In this document: positions 35,200 to 44,487 of the stretch, one piece after another
How the letters are laid out: the number at the start of each line of letters is the position of its first letter
Position numbering within the stretch: position 1 is the stretch's first letter
The notes under the pieces: generated by a model
What the model was told of the DNA's origin: nothing
Databases searched by the model: none
The model's input: the letters and a program-made list of their open reading frames with translations, nothing else
Made by a program: the position numbers and the translations under genes
NCBI GenBank assembly: GCA_029866215.1
Contig: JARWZU010000088.1
Location: 240,645 to 304,644, forward strand
Reading direction: 5' to 3'
DNA: 64,000 nt
Source: Akkermansiaceae bacterium
Lineage (GTDB): Bacteria > Verrucomicrobiota > Verrucomicrobiia > Verrucomicrobiales > Akkermansiaceae

Positions 35200-37494
35200 T
35201 TATTGCCCGCCGCCCACGTTGGCCATGGCTGACTTCGCACGGCTTTCCGGAGCGATGGCCCACGTGTGGTCGGGTGCGGAAGTCATTTCAAACGTCAACT
35301 CCCCACCCCCGGTAATTTGTGGATGTTGAAGAAAGGTCTTGTTGAAGTCCGCGCCGTTCAAGGTGGCGCTGCGGATGTAGGGGCGCTGCGGCCCGTTAGC
35401 TTTCGCGTGGATGACGAAAGCTTTTCCGTTAGGTAGGTGGATCGTCGCTTTGTCGAAGATCGGGCTGCCGATCTGATACTCGGTGGTTCCCGGGCAGACG
35501 GGATAGAAGCCCAGCGCGCTGAAGACATACCAAGCCGACATCTGCCCGGTGTCCTCGTCGCCGCAGAAGCCGTCCGGCGCGGACTGATAGAGGCGGCCCA
35601 TCACCTCGCGGACTCGTGCCTGGGTTTTCCATGGCTGACCGGCGTAGTTGTAGAGGTAGGGCATGTGCTGGATCGGTTGGTTGCCATGCGCGTATTGGCC
35701 CATGTTGAGCGCGACCATTTCTATCATCTCGTGGATCATCCTGCCGTAAGTGCCGACCTTCACATCCGGCGGCGTGAAGAAGACTTGGTCGAGTTTTTTG
35801 GTGAAAGCCTCATCGCCACCCATCAGCATGACCAAGCCCGGAACGTCCTGAAACACACTCCATGTCCAGTGCCATGAATTGCCCTCGGTAAACGGGCCGC
35901 CCCACTCGAGCGGGTCGAAATTTTCGCACCATGCACCGTCCGCCTTGCGTCCACGGACGAAGCTGATTTTGGCATCGAAGACATTCTGATAGTTCATCGC
36001 ATCCTTGGCGAACTCATCCGCCTCGGCATTCCGGCCGATGGCACGGGCCAGGACTGCGGCGCAGAAATCATCGTAAGCGTATTCCAAGGTCTTGGCGCTG
36101 GCCTCCTTGAATTTCGGATAGGGAACATAGCCGCTCTTCTGATAGAAATCCGCACCATTACGGCCGATCGAGCGGCACTTTTCCGGTGACTGGGTGTTCG
36201 CATCATGCACCATGGCATCGACCGCCTTGTTGGCATCGAAGCTGGTGACGCCCTTGACCCAGGCGTCGGCGAACAACGAGAAGGCGTGGTTGCCGATCAT
36301 GCAGGGGCGGTGGCCGGGGCTCGACCAGGAAGGGAGCCAGCCACTTTGCTCATAAGCTGCTAGATTTCCGCGAAGAATCTCCGCACTGATCTCTGGGAAG
36401 AGTAAATTGTAGAGCGGATGCGAGGCGCGAAAGGTGTCCCAGTAACCGGTGTCGGTGTAGAGTTTTCCCTGATAGACCTTGCCGTCATAGGGGCTGAAAT
36501 AAACTGGCTTGTCGTTCTCGTCGAACTCGAAGAAACGGTGCGGGAAAATCACACTGCGATAGATCGCGCTGTAGAAAGTGCGCTGCTGTTCCTCGGTGCC
36601 GCCTTCGATCTGGATGCGATTGAGCGTGGAGTTCCACGTTGCATCCGCTGCGGCGAGGACGGCATCGAAATCGCGCTGACCGATCTCGCGATCGAGGTTC
36701 CGCTGCGCTTGAGCGGGACTGATGTAGGATGACGCAACCTTGCAACTAACAGCCTCGCCCTTGCCGACCTTGAACATGAAATACGCGCCGGCATGTTGAT
36801 CCGCGAGCTTGATTTCACCCTCGTGAATGCCCTTCGGAGTCCACGTGCCGTGCGCGGCGAATGGCCGGTCGAACTCGATGACGAAGTAGTTAGCAAAATT
36901 TTCCGGCACGCCGTTCTTGTGGTTGCGGCAGATGCCGATGACCTTGTTTTGAGCGGGAAAGATTTCAACTTCGGAGCCCTTGTCGAAGGCGTCGAGCACG
37001 ACATAGCCATCCCCATTCTCCTCGAAGGTAAAACGGAATCTAGCAGCCCGCTCGGTCGGGGTGACCTCCATCTTCGCCCTCCAAGTGTCGAGGCGGACGC
37101 TGTAGTAACTCGGGCGCGCGATCTCCGTTTCATGGCGGAATTCAGAGGCGCGGTCCTCCTCCGTCACGGCGAGTTTCCCGAATACCGGCATCAGGGAAAA
37201 ACTCGCATAGTCGCCGATCCACGGGCTCGGTTGGTGGGTCTGGCGGATTCCGCGGAGCTTGTTCTGGCGGTATTGATAGAAATGTGATTCCGCCGCCACT
37301 TGGGTGTAGGGCGCCCAAACGTTCATGGGAAAAGGCAGAGCGATGGCGGGGTAGGTATTACCATGCGAAAACTTGCGCACGGAGTCGGTGCCCTGCAGGG
37401 GGTTCGCGAGGTGGACAAGCGTCCTCGTCTCCCCTGCGATCGCGCCCTGCAAGAAGGCCGTCAAAATCAGCAATGTTGTCTTCGTCATCGTCAT
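35200..37494 (-). CDS. GH92 family alpha-mannosidase-like protein (2)
   Basis: 764 residues from ATG 37494, which starts a signal peptide (MTMTKTTLLILTAFLQGAIA); the longer frame to 37545 overlaps the preceding gene. It opens with LANPLQGTDSVRKFSHGNTYPA, the GH92 N-terminal pattern, and keeps E537 in FTEGNSWHW and the ED pair 647-648 in GDEDTGQMSAW. Subfamily members with this N-terminus act on mannose-containing glycans, but the fine specificity cannot be read. It follows the alpha/beta hydrolase gene by 29 bp, likely as one transcript, and precedes the sigma factor operon by ~90 bp. Confidence 0.88.
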   Translation of the reverse strand: MTMTKTTLLILTAFLQGAIAGETRTLVHLANPLQGTDSVRKFSHGNTYPAIALPFPMNVWAPYTQVAAESHFYQYRQNKLRGIRQTHQPSPWIGDYASFSLMPVFGKLAVTEEDRASEFRHETEIARPSYYSVRLDTWRAKMEVTPTERAARFRFTFEENGDGYVVLDAFDKGSEVEIFPAQNKVIGICRNHKNGVPENFANYFVIEFDRPFAAHGTWTPKGIHEGEIKLADQHAGAYFMFKVGKGEAVSCKVASSYISPAQAQRNLDREIGQRDFDAVLAAADATWNSTLNRIQIEGGTEEQQRTFYSAIYRSVIFPHRFFEFDENDKPVYFSPYDGKVYQGKLYTDTGYWDTFRASHPLYNLLFPEISAEILRGNLAAYEQSGWLPSWSSPGHRPCMIGNHAFSLFADAWVKGVTSFDANKAVDAMVHDANTQSPEKCRSIGRNGADFYQKSGYVPYPKFKEASAKTLEYAYDDFCAAVLARAIGRNAEADEFAKDAMNYQNVFDAKISFVRGRKADGAWCENFDPLEWGGPFTEGNSWHWTWSVFQDVPGLVMLMGGDEAFTKKLDQVFFTPPDVKVGTYGRMIHEMIEMVALNMGQYAHGNQPIQHMPYLYNYAGQPWKTQARVREVMGRLYQSAPDGFCGDEDTGQMSAWYVFSALGFYPVCPGTTEYQIGSPIFDKATIHLPNGKAFVIHAKANGPQRPYIRSATLNGADFNKTFLQHPQITGGGELTFEMTSAPDHTWAIAPESRAKSAMANVGGGQ

Positions 37495-37523
37495 TGAATT
37501 GAAATTCGCGTGATGCATTTGGG

Positions 37524-38687
37524 CTACTTCGGCCTCGCATACCATGCCCTGTCTCCGGCAAAGCGACCTTCAGAAACGACCTTGTAGATCTCCTGAAGAT
37601 CCGCCTGCATGAAATAGGATTCGCTGCTCTCTCCCTGTTTCACGTTGATGGCATTGCCGGAAATCTCATACGTGAATGGCTGGTTTGTGTTTCCCTGGAT
37701 AGTTTTCATCCCTGCGCCGCCCTTCAGGAATTCAAGCGTATCCTTCTCACCCTTCCACCTGCCGATGAGGACAGCGGGCTTGATCTCGGACACTGGGAAA
37801 AAGCGGCTTACCATCTTGTCGAGCTTGGTGGGCAACTGATTAACCTTTGATTTGTCGAGCTTGAGATTCTCTGCATAGAGCGCGGCGATCTTCAGCGTGG
37901 TCGCCTTGAACTCCGTGGGATAGCGTGGGTTGAAATAGCCGTGGTTCAGGTCTGGAAAAATGATGGCGTCGGCCTGCCCGCCTTGCTCACGGAGCTTTTC
38001 CGCGAAGCGGATGCTCTGCGACGAATGGGTGAGGATGTCCTTGCCACCGTGGAAGAGCAGGGTTGAGGGCGGATTTTTCCGGAGGTGATGGTAGGGGGAT
38101 GACTTGAGTTTTTGCTCCTGAGTGGCGAGACCGTAGAGCTCGCACGCCGTTTCATCGGGGAAGAGGGATTCCTTGTTATTCGTGAAATCATAGACGCCGA
38201 AAAGGCCGACATAAGCCGCACATGAGGGCATCTCTTGGGCAAGCATGGCGGACAAGGGCGTTCCTGCCGAGCCACCGGTTAGACCGACGACTGTGGTGTC
38301 CGCTTTGTAGTTGGCGGCCCGTGCCTCGAACCATTGGATCGAAGCCCGCAGGTCATCCATCGCGAGCAGGAAAGTTCCGTGCTGGACCTTGCAGCGGTAG
38401 GCGAGTCCCACATAAACGATTCCGAGTTCATCGCTGAGGAACTTGGCTTCGGGCGTCACGGATGCAGCCGGAACCACCGTTTCCGTGCCACCGTTCCAGC
38501 CTCCGCCGCGGACGTGATAGACGACGGGGAAAGGTCCCTTCCCCGACGAAGGGGTGACGATGAGAATGGGGATTTCAATGCCGTTGACGGTCATGACGAC
38601 ATCCCGACTCTCTTGAGCGGCGGGCAGTGAGCCGAGTGACAGCAGGCAGCATGCAAGGGTGCGTGCGAGAATTGGGTGGACATTCAT
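37524..38687 (-). CDS. Secreted alpha/beta hydrolase with C-terminal lipocalin-like extension
   Basis: 387 residues from ATG 38687; a signal peptide (ILARTLACCLLSLGSLPAAQ) supports this over ATG 38720. The hydrolase fold shows the oxyanion region HVRGGGWNGG, nucleophile S140 in GGSAG, then FHGGKDIL and NHGYF for Asp and His, as in BD-FAE/acetyl-esterase-like enzymes. The last ~100 residues (LIGRWKGEKDTLEFLKGG..) form a separate small beta domain that I cannot name. A carbohydrate esterase removing acetyl or similar groups is the best guess. It is the first gene after a strong terminator (38721-38760) and is followed by a GH92 gene. Confidence 0.75.
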   Translation of the reverse strand: MNVHPILARTLACCLLSLGSLPAAQESRDVVMTVNGIEIPILIVTPSSGKGPFPVVYHVRGGGWNGGTETVVPAASVTPEAKFLSDELGIVYVGLAYRCKVQHGTFLLAMDDLRASIQWFEARAANYKADTTVVGLTGGSAGTPLSAMLAQEMPSCAAYVGLFGVYDFTNNKESLFPDETACELYGLATQEQKLKSSPYHHLRKNPPSTLLFHGGKDILTHSSQSIRFAEKLREQGGQADAIIFPDLNHGYFNPRYPTEFKATTLKIAALYAENLKLDKSKVNQLPTKLDKMVSRFFPVSEIKPAVLIGRWKGEKDTLEFLKGGAGMKTIQGNTNQPFTYEISGNAINVKQGESSESYFMQADLQEIYKVVSEGRFAGDRAWYARPK

Positions 38688-38720
38688 GAAGATAGTTCGT
38701 CGTGGTCTTAGGTGATTCAA

Positions 38721-38760
38721 AGAAAAGCGGGGCCGCTGACTCTCCAGTCAGCAGCCCCGC
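38721..38760 (-). terminator. Intrinsic terminator after the 38861-42775 gene
   Basis: Arms GCGGGGC-c-GCTGACT (38727-38741) and AGTCAGC-a-GCCCCGC (38746-38760) pair with one mismatch around a CTCC loop. Read leftward, the stem is followed by TTTTCT (38721-38726). It separates the giant repeat-protein gene from the hydrolase-GH92 unit, so the latter needs its own promoter. Confidence 0.85.
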
Positions 38761-38860
38761 AGATGATTCGGAAGAAAACCCGTTAACTCCGAAAAACATT
38801 GATGTTTTCCGAACGGAAAGTGCTCAGGATTTCATATTGTCATTGGCAGGTAAACTCGGT

Positions 38861-41800
38861 TCAGTTCGACAAGACCTTGAGGCGCAGGAAATTCTTCGCC
38901 GGGGTGCCTGGGGTGAGGGTGAACGAGATGGTGGTCGCGTCGTTGACATAGGATCCGCCGGTGACCTCGATCCATGGATCGGTGGTGCCGAGGTCGGTTG
39001 ATTTCTGGATCGCGTAGGTGAGCCCGTTGGTGCCTGCCCGTTTGGTGTAGCTGAGTACATTGGCGGCGAAGGTGCCCACCGCTGCGTTTGCCACTGTCGG
39101 GTCTTGGCCGGCGATGGCGTATTCCAGCAAGTTGCTGATGCCGTCGTTGTCAGGGTCGGCATTGGCACCTTGTTGGAGCGCTGGCACCGTGCCATTGGCG
39201 AAGGTACCGGTGATCCACGAGGAGTAGCCAGCAGGGCCGGAACTTACGGTCAGGGTGCCGTCGCCAGTGATCTGGGAGATGCCGATGACCGGTAAAGCCG
39301 AACCAACTTTTCCATACACGCCGTTCGCTTGCTGGGTGCTGCCGATGTAGAGCTTGTCCACGGTGTCGGTGCCGACATAGGTGAGGTCCAGCGTTGCTCC
39401 GCTCGCGGCGAGGGTGACGGTGGAAGCGTCGTTGCCGGTGTTGGAATTGTTCGAGATCCGCACGGCGCCTGCATTGACCGTGAGGTTACCGACGTAGGTG
39501 TTCGCACCGCTGAGATCCAGACGAGATGTCGCACTGTTTTGGGTGATGCCGGTGACGTTCGATCCGATCGGGGCACTGATGAGGGTTACACCCGTGGCGG
39601 ACCCTTGCACGGTGATGCTGCCGGTGTGGTTTACGGCGGTGGTGGTGAGCTCGATTGCGTTTGCGGCAAGACCCAGATTGTCGAGCAGCAGGTTACCAGT
39701 GCCGGTGATACCACCGGTGAAGTAAGATCTGGCGGTGGTCGAGCCGCTGATGACGTTGTTGTAAGACTGCAAGGTCAGGTTGCCATTCAAGGTGATTCCC
39801 CCGGACATATAAAAGCCTGAGCCGCTGCCATTGGCGCCGATCGTCAACGTGCCACTGTCAGGAGCATTGATGATGAATGGATTCGAATTGTCCTGCCCGG
39901 TGATGTAGGAGGCACCCGTCGAACCAGCGCCGCCCATGGTGACCGTGTTCGCGCCCAGCGTGGTCTTGGTGGTCTTGCTTTCCAGTGTGCCATTTTTGAT
40001 GGTGACGCCACCCACGAAGGTGTTCGCGCCACCAAGAGCCAACTGACCGGCTCCGGTTTTGACTAGGCTACCGCCGCTGCCGCTGAGGATTCCCGTCAGG
40101 GTGACGACGCCCGGGGCCCCGACACCACCACCGACTTGGACGGTCAGCGCGTCAGTTAAAGCGGTGGGGGTGGAAAGGGTGAACGCCGCTGTGACCTGAT
40201 CGTCATTGTTGAAAATGGCGGTGCCAGGGATTGGCAGGGTGGCATTGCTGACGGTCGACGCCTGACGCACCGACAAGTTCGAGCCCGAGGCAAGCGTGAT
40301 GCTTTGAGCGAAGGTGGGAGTACCGCTGGCGGTCAAGACTAAGGAGGCTCCGTTGCTGACCGTCACTGCGGTATTGGGAGACAACGCGGCGCTGCCATTG
40401 ATAAATAGGCGGCTTTGGCTGACGGTGGTGGCTCCGCTATAAGTGTTATTTCCGCTCAAGATGACGTCAGTGGCACCAGTCTTGGTCAAGGCCAGCGTGC
40501 CGCCGGTGTTCTTGATATTGCCGGTGGAAGTGCCGCCCACGATGGCGCCCAAGGTCAAGGTGGAGGTAGTGGAAACCGCGGTATTATCCACCGAGCCCGT
40601 GCCGCTGAAACCATTGAGCGTCTCAGAATTGCCGTTGAGGTCGAGGGTTCCACTGATACTGAGAGTGCCCGCGCCGACGCCATCCGGCAGTACGTTCGAA
40701 GTGCCAAGCTTGAGCGTGGCAGCAGAAGTCACCGTGATCGGTGCAGTACCGGCAATCTTGTTAGTGCCTTGCAGCGTGTAGTTGCCGCTGTTGAATAGAA
40801 CCGAAAGAGGTGTCACATCCGCTCCCGTGATGTTCACGGTTTTGTTCGTGGCGGTGCCATCGAAGACCACCTTGCCGCCGTTCACGTAATCAACCAAATT
40901 GCCATCCAGAATCCAGTTTTTTGAACCGGCGATGGTGGCCGTGCTCCACTCGCTGCTTTGCGTGCCGGTCCAGTAGTAACCGTCCGCGACAACCGTCACT
41001 TGAATGGCGCTGCCGGTATCGCTAAGGGTGTAGGTTTTGCCTGCAGGCGTGGTGCCGAGGGTGTAGGCGCTGAAACCGCTACCCCCCAGGCTTCCGCTGT
41101 AGGAAATGAGCGAGTAGGTGCCGTTAGCAGGTGCGCTACCGGTGATGTTGATGGCGATGGAACCGGTCGCACCGCTGTTGGTCACGCCGCTGGGGGTGCT
41201 CACCGTCAGCCCCGTGCCGCCGCTAGCGAGGTCGAAATTCAGCGTGCCGTTGTTGGTGAAGGTGAGAGTCTGCACCGTGCTAGGGGTGGTGGTCAGCGAG
41301 AGCGCGGCCCCGTCGGCGAGGGTGAGCGAACTGGAAGTGCTCACGGCATTGGCATTGCCGAGAACCAAGGCACCGGCATTGACGGTGGTGGCACCCGTGA
41401 AGGTGTTGGCACCGGAAAGGGTTAGAGTTCCTGCACCGGTCTTGGTGAGGGTGCCCGCACCGCTATCATCGGAGAGAATGCCGGAGAGAGTGATGTTTTT
41501 GGCGGCGGCGGCGCTGGTAGCAGCTTGGATTGTGGTGCCGGCACCCAGTTTCATGTCGAGCGAAGACGACCAGGTGTCGGATGCACCCAATATGCCGCCT
41601 TGCAGCTTGATCGCGACTGGGAGGGCGTTTGCGTCGGTGCCGCGGGTGATCCCTTGGAGGCCGATGTAAAGGCTGCCGCCGCTGAGGGTCAAATTCGCCG
41701 CTGAGGTGGCGTTATAGGTAGTAGCACCCGTGGAACCCCCGAACTGAATACCGTTGGTCGTCACCGTACCGGCGGATTGGGTCATCGCGGCGATGAAGGC

Positions 41801-42775
41801 GGCACCGGACCCGGCCTTGTGGAAGTAAATCTTGTTGGCGGTGCTGCCGGTGCCAACGGTGACCGTGCCACCCGTTACATTGAGCGTGCCTTTGGAGGTG
41901 TTAGTATTTCCGATGCGAATCTCGCCGGAACGGCTGGCGGTGGTACCAACGTTCATGGTGCTATTGCCGCTCACATTCAAGGAGGACGCATTGGCGCTGA
42001 ATCCGATGCCCAAGAAGGAGTTGCTGACGCCAGGTGCATTGGCGTTGCCATTGACACTCAGGGTGCCGCCGGAAAGGTTGTAGGTGACGTTTTGGGTGTT
42101 GCTGTTGATGTTGTAACCGATGCCATTTCCTGGCGTGATGTTGAAGGTGCCGCCCGTTTGGTTAAAAGTGGCAACGTTGATGGCACCAGTGTTGGCGGAG
42201 TAAGACCCTGCGGTCACGTTGACCGTGCCGGCACCCAAAAAGGTGTATTGGGCATTAGTCGCACCGCCGCCGAGGTTGAGTGTGGAGCCCGCGTTCACCG
42301 TGATGGCCGCAGGGTAGTTGCCCCCACTTCCGCTGCCCGCGTAGGTGATGGCGGAGTTGATGGTGGCGGTCTTGCCAGCGGCGACGGTGATGGCACCGTT
42401 TGAGGTGGCCGTCGGCAACAAGGTCAGCGTACCGGCGGTGAGTTTATAACCGCTATTGCTGAAGGTGACCGATTGCGCGTTCGTCGTCCCACTGAGCGTG
42501 ACCACATACTCGTCTGGCGTGCTGCCATCCGCTCCAGCGAAGGTCGCGGCATTGGTGGCGACGGTGGCTGAGGTCTGGCTCCAAATCACGTTCGTTCCGG
42601 CGTTGTTCCAGACCAAGTTGCCTGCGGTTGTGTTCCAGTTACCGCTGCCTGGGGTAATGGTGGCTCCGTCGCCTGATGTCGTGTCCAAAGTGAGGGTGGC
42701 AGCGATGGCCGAGGACACGGTGAGTGCTAGTGTGAGAGCGGCGAAAAGAATCCGGTTTTTATGATTGGGTTTCAT
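38861..42775 (-). CDS. Giant secreted beta-strand repeat protein without catalytic domain
   Basis: 1304 residues. The signal peptide (MKPNHKNRILFAALTLALTVSSAIA) is nearly that of the 12628-15141 protein. Autotransporter-associated beta-strand repeats fill ~30-1170, with recurrent LTKTGAGTLTLSGANTFTG units. The C-terminus is a DPDNDGISNLLEYAIAGQDPT domain ending in KNFLRLKVLSN, shared with the 15273 and 25037 proteins, rather than PEP-CTERM. I see no enzyme motif, so a structural, adhesive or polysaccharide-holding role is likely. A shared upstream element is at 42849-42870, and a strong terminator lies ~100 bp downstream. Confidence 0.82.
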   Translation of the reverse strand: MKPNHKNRILFAALTLALTVSSAIAATLTLDTTSGDGATITPGSGNWNTTAGNLVWNNAGTNVIWSQTSATVATNAATFAGADGSTPDEYVVTLSGTTNAQSVTFSNSGYKLTAGTLTLLPTATSNGAITVAAGKTATINSAITYAGSGSGGNYPAAITVNAGSTLNLGGGATNAQYTFLGAGTVNVTAGSYSANTGAINVATFNQTGGTFNITPGNGIGYNINSNTQNVTYNLSGGTLSVNGNANAPGVSNSFLGIGFSANASSLNVSGNSTMNVGTTASRSGEIRIGNTNTSKGTLNVTGGTVTVGTGSTANKIYFHKAGSGAAFIAAMTQSAGTVTTNGIQFGGSTGATTYNATSAANLTLSGGSLYIGLQGITRGTDANALPVAIKLQGGILGASDTWSSSLDMKLGAGTTIQAATSAAAAKNITLSGILSDDSGAGTLTKTGAGTLTLSGANTFTGATTVNAGALVLGNANAVSTSSSLTLADGAALSLTTTPSTVQTLTFTNNGTLNFDLASGGTGLTVSTPSGVTNSGATGSIAINITGSAPANGTYSLISYSGSLGGSGFSAYTLGTTPAGKTYTLSDTGSAIQVTVVADGYYWTGTQSSEWSTATIAGSKNWILDGNLVDYVNGGKVVFDGTATNKTVNITGADVTPLSVLFNSGNYTLQGTNKIAGTAPITVTSAATLKLGTSNVLPDGVGAGTLSISGTLDLNGNSETLNGFSGTGSVDNTAVSTTSTLTLGAIVGGTSTGNIKNTGGTLALTKTGATDVILSGNNTYSGATTVSQSRLFINGSAALSPNTAVTVSNGASLVLTASGTPTFAQSITLASGSNLSVRQASTVSNATLPIPGTAIFNNDDQVTAAFTLSTPTALTDALTVQVGGGVGAPGVVTLTGILSGSGGSLVKTGAGQLALGGANTFVGGVTIKNGTLESKTTKTTLGANTVTMGGAGSTGASYITGQDNSNPFIINAPDSGTLTIGANGSGSGFYMSGGITLNGNLTLQSYNNVISGSTTARSYFTGGITGTGNLLLDNLGLAANAIELTTTAVNHTGSITVQGSATGVTLISAPIGSNVTGITQNSATSRLDLSGANTYVGNLTVNAGAVRISNNSNTGNDASTVTLAASGATLDLTYVGTDTVDKLYIGSTQQANGVYGKVGSALPVIGISQITGDGTLTVSSGPAGYSSWITGTFANGTVPALQQGANADPDNDGISNLLEYAIAGQDPTVANAAVGTFAANVLSYTKRAGTNGLTYAIQKSTDLGTTDPWIEVTGGSYVNDATTISFTLTPGTPAKNFLRLKVLSN
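41393..42706 (-). repeat. Dispersed beta-strand-repeat module, copy 4
   Basis: Encodes LTLDTTSGDGAT to LSGANTFTGA. Very similar to copies 1 and 2, including long runs of identical bases around 41660-41760 and 42080-42260. Confidence 0.75.
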
Positions 42776-42848
42776 TGGCTTTTGGGGCGGGTTGAAAAGT
42801 TAGGGTTTAGCTGACACTCAGGATAATTCCTCATTCTTAAGGCGAAGC

Positions 42849-42870
42849 ATAGTCCACAAAGTGATGACAA
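42849..42870 (-). promoter_or_regulatory. Shared upstream element, copy E (for 38861-42775)
   Basis: In gene direction it reads TGTCATC-AC-TTTGTGGACTAT, identical to copy C over the element and placed 74 bp before ATG 42775, the same distance as copy C. Confidence 0.65.
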
Positions 42871-42998
42871 AGCCCCGGTCTACCCCATGATACCGGCCTC
42901 AAGCAGAGGTAAAGCGTGAATCGCTGGGCCGAGACATCTGTTATTTTGCGTGACCGGACGCGAACTAGCTTTTAGGCCAGTGATAAATCATCGATGAA

Positions 42999-44453
42999 TC
43001 AATCAGGTTTGACTTCATCACCAGCTTGGCTGCCGGGTTTGCCCCAATTTCGCGGGCGATCGACAAAATCCGGCACTTGATAGCTGACTTCCTTGGCGAG
43101 ACGGTCATGCTCGGCGAGCATTTTTGCCTTGAGCGGCGCGGCGGCGGGATCGTCGATGAGGTTGTGGATCTCGTAGGGGTCGGCCTTGAGGTCGAACAAT
43201 TCGGACCACACCTTGTGCCCGGGGTATTGGATAAGCTTGGCACCGGCGGTACGCACGGCGGTGATGTCAGGGACGTTGGTGCCTTTCTGATCCTCCGCGA
43301 AGTATTCGTAGAACCAGCTTTGCCGCCATGAGGGATCGTCCCCAGTCAGCAGGGTGCGCCAGCTCCGACCTTGCATCTGCTTGGGAGCCTGCACGCTGGC
43401 GAAATCTAACAGCGACGGAGCAAGATCCAGATTGAGAACCACGTCGTCCACGATGCGCCCTCGGGCCTTGTCGCCCAGCACCGGATAGCGCACGATGAAG
43501 GGCACGCGCAAACTTTCCTCATAGGCGCTGCGCTTGTCACCGGTGGCGTGGGCACCGAGATAAACCCCATTGTCAGAAGTGAAGATGACGATGGTGTTAG
43601 GGGCGAAGCCGGACTCGTCGAGTGCCTTCAGCAAGCGACCCACGCTTCCATCCATCGCGTTGACACAACGGAAGTAACCGAGATTGGTGGGCTGGGTTGG
43701 CGGCACTGGACGTTCCATCGCCCCTTGGATTTTTTTCCCGGAGTAAATGGGCGGAGTATTGACGCTGGGCACCGTGCGGGCCAATTCGCCTGCGTAGAGG
43801 TCCGTCGAGCGGACTGGTGGCTCCCAGGGTTGGTGCGGAGTCTTGTAGCCGAGAACCAGCGACCACGGCTTGGCCGATTTTTTCTGCTTGTTGATGAATT
43901 CGATCGCATAGTTAGTGGCGACGTCGTCCACCCAGCCCTCGGTGGGAGTGTCCTTACCATCCACGATGAAGGGGCAATCCGCATACCGGCCATGGCCCTT
44001 GTAAGTGGCATGGTAATCGAAGCCTGGGCGCTCGCGTTGATTGCCCATGTGCCACTTGCCCACGTAGGCAGTAGTATAGCCAGCAGCACGCATCAGCGTG
44101 GCGTGAGTAACATTGCTGGCGGGGAACGGCCGAAAATTCGAGGCGATGCCATTGCCGCTCTTGTGATTGTATAGTCCTGTTAGACTCACTGCGCGGCTGG
44201 GTGAGCAGAGCGAGCTGGTGACGAAGGCGTTGCGGAAGCGCACGCCTTCGGCCGCGAGCCGGTCGAGGTTCGGCGTTTGCAGCCAGGGGAAACGCCCCTT
44301 TTGGCCCTGTTCCTTTTGGACGATCGATAGGGCGTCGTAGGATTGGTCGTCGGTGCAAATGAAAAGGATGTTAGGTCTAGCAGGTTCCGCAGCGTGGAGT
44401 GTTGCGACAGGTGCCAGCACCAGGGCAGTGACGAGTGCCAAAGTGATTTTCAT
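42999..44453 (-). CDS. Secreted type I sulfatase
   Basis: 484 residues. The signal peptide covers 1-~22 (LALVTALVLAPVATLHA). Metal-binding NILFICTDDQSYDAL and nucleophile site C83-SPSRAVSLTG are intact; YVGKWHMGNQ and FTSDNGVYLGAHA complete the S1 signature. It resembles the broad N-sulfoglucosamine/arylsulfatase-like group; the substrate is not clear. It is the last gene of the permease-kinase-GH92-sulfatase-sulfatase unit, starting 34 bp after the previous stop. Confidence 0.88.
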   Translation of the reverse strand: MKITLALVTALVLAPVATLHAAEPARPNILFICTDDQSYDALSIVQKEQGQKGRFPWLQTPNLDRLAAEGVRFRNAFVTSSLCSPSRAVSLTGLYNHKSGNGIASNFRPFPASNVTHATLMRAAGYTTAYVGKWHMGNQRERPGFDYHATYKGHGRYADCPFIVDGKDTPTEGWVDDVATNYAIEFINKQKKSAKPWSLVLGYKTPHQPWEPPVRSTDLYAGELARTVPSVNTPPIYSGKKIQGAMERPVPPTQPTNLGYFRCVNAMDGSVGRLLKALDESGFAPNTIVIFTSDNGVYLGAHATGDKRSAYEESLRVPFIVRYPVLGDKARGRIVDDVVLNLDLAPSLLDFASVQAPKQMQGRSWRTLLTGDDPSWRQSWFYEYFAEDQKGTNVPDITAVRTAGAKLIQYPGHKVWSELFDLKADPYEIHNLIDDPAAAPLKAKMLAEHDRLAKEVSYQVPDFVDRPRNWGKPGSQAGDEVKPD

Positions 44454-44487
44454 GAGTTCTTTGCGTGAATTTGAGATTTACGTTTGT

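Noticed and set aside
38692..38706. CACGACGAACTAT just before the alpha/beta hydrolase start, resembling weak copy F
   Set aside because: Only part of the consensus is present, and it lies about 5 bases from the preferred start codon, unlike all other copies.
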